From positions 806,001 through 870,000 of the forward strand of contig NZ_SUMB01000001.1 of assembly GCF_005048155.1 (NCBI RefSeq): DNA of 64,000 bases, read 5' to 3'. Of the stretch, positions 62,104 to 64,000 are shown in pieces. The notes beneath the pieces were generated by a model, which was not told the DNA's origin, made no database searches, and was given only the letters and a program-made list of their open reading frames with translations. A program made the position numbers and the translations under genes. Position 1 is the first letter of the stretch; each line of letters starts with the position of its first letter. The DNA is from Streptomyces piniterrae (lineage in GTDB: Bacteria; Actinomycetota; Actinomycetes; Streptomycetales; Streptomycetaceae).

Positions 62104-62601
62104 CTACGGCTGGTCGAGTTCGGTGACGGCGAGGCGGGCGGTCATGACCAGTTCCCGGCCGACCGATGCCTGGCCGTTGACCGAGATCAGCCCGCCCAGT
62201 CGCGGGCCGCTCTGGGCCCGGAAGACGACCTGGTCCCCGGGGAAGACGGGTTTCATGAACTTGGCCTGGCGGATCTCGGCGAGATAGCCGACCCGGTCGG
62301 CGACGTCCGCCACCAGGTCACCGGTGGACGACTGCGCGGCGGCGCTGCCGTAGATGACCGCGGCGAGCTGTGCGACGCATTCGACGAGCAGGACGCCGGG
62401 GTACAGCATGCGGCCGGGGAAGTGGCCGGCCAGCACGCCGTCGGAGGCCGTGACGTTCTTGAGGGCCTCGGCACTCGCGCCGGGTTCCAGCGCGGTGATG
62501 CGGTCCAGGAGGAAGAACGGATGACGGTGCGGCAGCAGCCGGGCGATCTCGTCGGCGGTCAGGACCGCGCGCGCAGGTGCGGAGAGCGGCTGGCCGGTCA
62601 T
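62104..62601 (-). CDS. FabZ-type 3-hydroxyacyl-ACP dehydratase
   Basis: 165 residues, hotdog fold. LLPHRHPFFLLDRITALEPG, then LAGHFPGRMLYPGVLLVECV with catalytic H60 and E74, the FabZ pair. Removes water from 3-hydroxyacyl-ACP to give a trans-2-enoyl chain. Overlaps the ACP stop by ATGA. Confidence 0.88.
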   Translation of the reverse strand: MTGQPLSAPARAVLTADEIARLLPHRHPFFLLDRITALEPGASAEALKNVTASDGVLAGHFPGRMLYPGVLLVECVAQLAAVIYGSAAAQSSTGDLVADVADRVGYLAEIRQAKFMKPVFPGDQVVFRAQSGPRLGGLISVNGQASVGRELVMTARLAVTELDQP

Positions 62602-62885
62602 GCGCGGGCACCTTCGATGTGGTCGACCAGCCGGTTCAGCGACAGCAGGCTCTGGGTGTCGTCGTCGGTGACGGTGACACCGAAGGTGTCCTCGACCGCC
62701 ATCGCCAGTTCCAGCGTGTCGATGGAGTCCAGCTCCAGACCGCGGCCGAACAACGGCTGGTCGTCCCCGATGGCCTGCGGGTCGACGTCCAACGAGAGTC
62801 GGTCGACGAGCAGTTGCTTGACCTGCGAGCAGAGATCCTGCCGTGCCGTCGCCCGGCGGGTCGCCTCGTCGAGTGTCATCACCAT
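62598..62885 (-). CDS. Acyl carrier protein
   Basis: 95 residues, acidic four-helix ACP. Phosphopantetheine site ELDSIDTLEL with S54 (D-S-I in place of D-S-L). The N-terminal ~12 residues are an extra basic leader. Holds the growing chain for the KS-KS, FabG and FabZ enzymes encoded alongside. Start ATG 62885 with AAGGAG. Confidence 0.9.
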   Translation of the reverse strand: MVMTLDEATRRATARQDLCSQVKQLLVDRLSLDVDPQAIGDDQPLFGRGLELDSIDTLELAMAVEDTFGVTVTDDDTQSLLSLNRLVDHIEGARA

Positions 62886-62951
62886 GGTGTGTCTCCTTGT
62901 TCGTGAGTGGGGGAGTGGTCGGGGGCCGTGGCGGACGCCACGGGCCGGGGG

Positions 62952-63698
62952 TCAGCTGATGAGGCCGCCGTCGACGACGACCGAGGTGCCGGTGACGTAG
63001 GCCGCCGCGTCGCTGAGCAGGAACCGCACGACAGAGGCGACCTCCTCGGGCTGTCCGATACGGCCGAGCGGCACATGCCGCAGGTTCTCCGTCAGGCGGT
63101 CGGACGGCATCTGACGGGTCATCGAGGTGTCGATGAACCCGGGGACCACGCAGTTCACACGGACCCCGTAGGTACCCAGTTCCTTCGCGAGCACCTTCGT
63201 CAGCGCGACACCACCCGCCTTGGCGGCCGCGTAGTTGGCCTGGCCCGCCGGCGGGTTCAGCGCACTCGTCGAGCTGACGGTGACGATGGCGCCCGCGCGC
63301 CGCCGGGCCATCAGCCGGGCCGCGGCCCGCATGCACAGGAAGGCGCCGGTGAGATTGGTGTCGATGACCTTGCGCCACTTGGCCTCGCCCATCATCAGCG
63401 CATAGCCGTCGTCGGTGATGCCGGCGTTGTTGACGAACGCGTCGAGCTGCCCGTGATCGTCCCGGATCTGCCGGAACATGCGCTCCACGTCGGCCGGGTC
63501 GGCGACATCGGCCCGGAGCAGCTGGGCGTCGGCCCGTATCTCCCGCACCTGTTCCAGGGCCTCGCGGGCCTGTTCCGGCTTGCCGCGGTGGTTCATCAGC
63601 ACGGTCGCGCCGCAGCGGGCAAGCTCCGCGGCCACCGCCAGTCCGATGCCCTTGGTGGCACCGGTGACCAGCGCGGTACGCCCTTGAAGATCGCTCAC
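62952..63698 (-). CDS. FabG-type 3-ketoacyl-ACP reductase
   Basis: 248 residues, classical SDR. TGATKGIG (12-19), NNAGITDDGYALMMG, SSTSALNPPAGQANYAAAKA (S...YxxxK), VNCVVPGFIDTSMT and the C-terminal GTSVVVDGGLIS, all FabG hallmarks. Reduces the 3-keto group using NADPH. GTG 63698 with AAGGA; overlaps the FabD stop (GTGA). Confidence 0.9.
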   Translation of the reverse strand: MSDLQGRTALVTGATKGIGLAVAAELARCGATVLMNHRGKPEQAREALEQVREIRADAQLLRADVADPADVERMFRQIRDDHGQLDAFVNNAGITDDGYALMMGEAKWRKVIDTNLTGAFLCMRAAARLMARRRAGAIVTVSSTSALNPPAGQANYAAAKAGGVALTKVLAKELGTYGVRVNCVVPGFIDTSMTRQMPSDRLTENLRHVPLGRIGQPEEVASVVRFLLSDAAAYVTGTSVVVDGGLIS

Positions 63699-64000
63699 GT
63701 CGTAGTCCTTTGTTCGAGGTCGGTCACGACCGGACGAACCCCGCCGTCCGGGCCCGGGAGGGCGTCCGCGGGGGCCGCCCGGCGCAGCGCCTCCCAGGTG
63801 GTCAGATGCCGGGCGCCGCGGGCCATCTCCCGGCCGAGGCCGCCCAGCACCCGGCCGGGACCCGCCTCGACGTAGGTGTCGGCGCCCAGTTCGCCGAGGC
63901 TCCGCATGGCATCGCTCCACCGCACCGGCGAGATCACCTGCGCCAGCAGGTCACCGCGGTACGCGTCGATGTCCGTGACCTGCCGGCCGGTGGCGCTGGA
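63695..64000 (-). CDS. Malonyl-CoA:ACP transacylase (FabD), partial
   Basis: 101 C-terminal residues present; the rest lies beyond the right edge. SSATGRQVTDIDAYRGDLLA, QVISPVRWSDAMRSLGELGA, DTYVEAGPGRVLGGLGREM match the end of FabD (the SPVRW and G-P-G-x-V-L-x-G-L blocks). It loads malonate onto the ACP. The catalytic Ser/His region is outside the window. Confidence 0.85.
   Translation of the reverse strand, partial: SSATGRQVTDIDAYRGDLLAQVISPVRWSDAMRSLGELGADTYVEAGPGRVLGGLGREMARGARHLTTWEALRRAAPADALPGPDGGVRPVVTDLEQRTTT

Overview
The window is high-GC actinobacterial DNA and almost certainly chromosomal Streptomyces. The pointers are a four-gene conservon (ATPase, roadblock, DUF742, Ras-like GTPase) with P450s, a divergent tuf3-type EF-Tu, an hsp18/RheA pair, GTG and TTG starts, dense ATGA/GTGA overlaps, and many lipoproteins. 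All assignments come from reading the sequence; no database search was run.

Layout. 1-5.4 kb: a lipoprotein end, then a Ro60/TROVE gene (rsr) with three + strand structured RNAs upstream. These share one stem/internal-loop element. Two of them (about 928-1064 and 3185-3351) carry a complete circularly permuted tRNA-like domain with Lys(CTT)-like and Asp(GTC)-like anticodon arms; the third (about 3109-3184) has only the Ro-stem element. They are best read as YrlA-type Y RNAs. 5.4-7.6 kb: an eroded accessory strip of gene remnants. 7.6-12.8 kb: a heat-shock block (DUF2267, hsp18, RheA-like repressor with its operator, a Tn3 transposase remnant, a frameshifted ClpC-like ATPase). 13-19 kb: small metabolic and regulatory genes mixed with Ku and integrase remnants, an APH-family kinase and a 17-residue-repeat protein.

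19.7-32.6 kb: housekeeping and envelope genes (uppP, TVP38, AlkD, tuf3, patatin, spermidine-synthase-like, thioesterase, DedA), a STAND ATPase without a DNA-binding domain, an esterase lipoprotein and a DUF4333 protein. 33-39.1 kb: a conservon followed by an EXXR-less CYP157-like P450, a canonical P450 and a crotonase with one catalytic Glu replaced. 39-49.3 kb: stand-alone genes (gamma-carbonic anhydrase, acyltransferase, EamA exporter with XRE-cupin regulator, YbaK, GNAT, CoA-binding, T7SS-associated, YigZ, XRE regulator, peptide-binding lipoprotein).

49.8-64 kb (continuing past the window): a biosynthetic cluster of type II fatty-acid/polyketide character. It has a winged-helix regulator, an acyl-AMP ligase, MMPL and MFS exporters, an RsbW-like ATPase, an SDR, a short AcpS-like phosphopantetheinyl transferase, a fused KS-KS protein with an intact first and degenerate second active site, a GcvT-like folate protein, a FabZ-type dehydratase, ACP, FabG and FabD. 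The core genes overlap or are closely spaced on the minus strand and look like one operon. The product cannot be named from the sequence, but the enzyme set implies iterative chain building with ketoreduction and dehydration and no visible enoyl reductase, hence possibly a polyene acyl chain.
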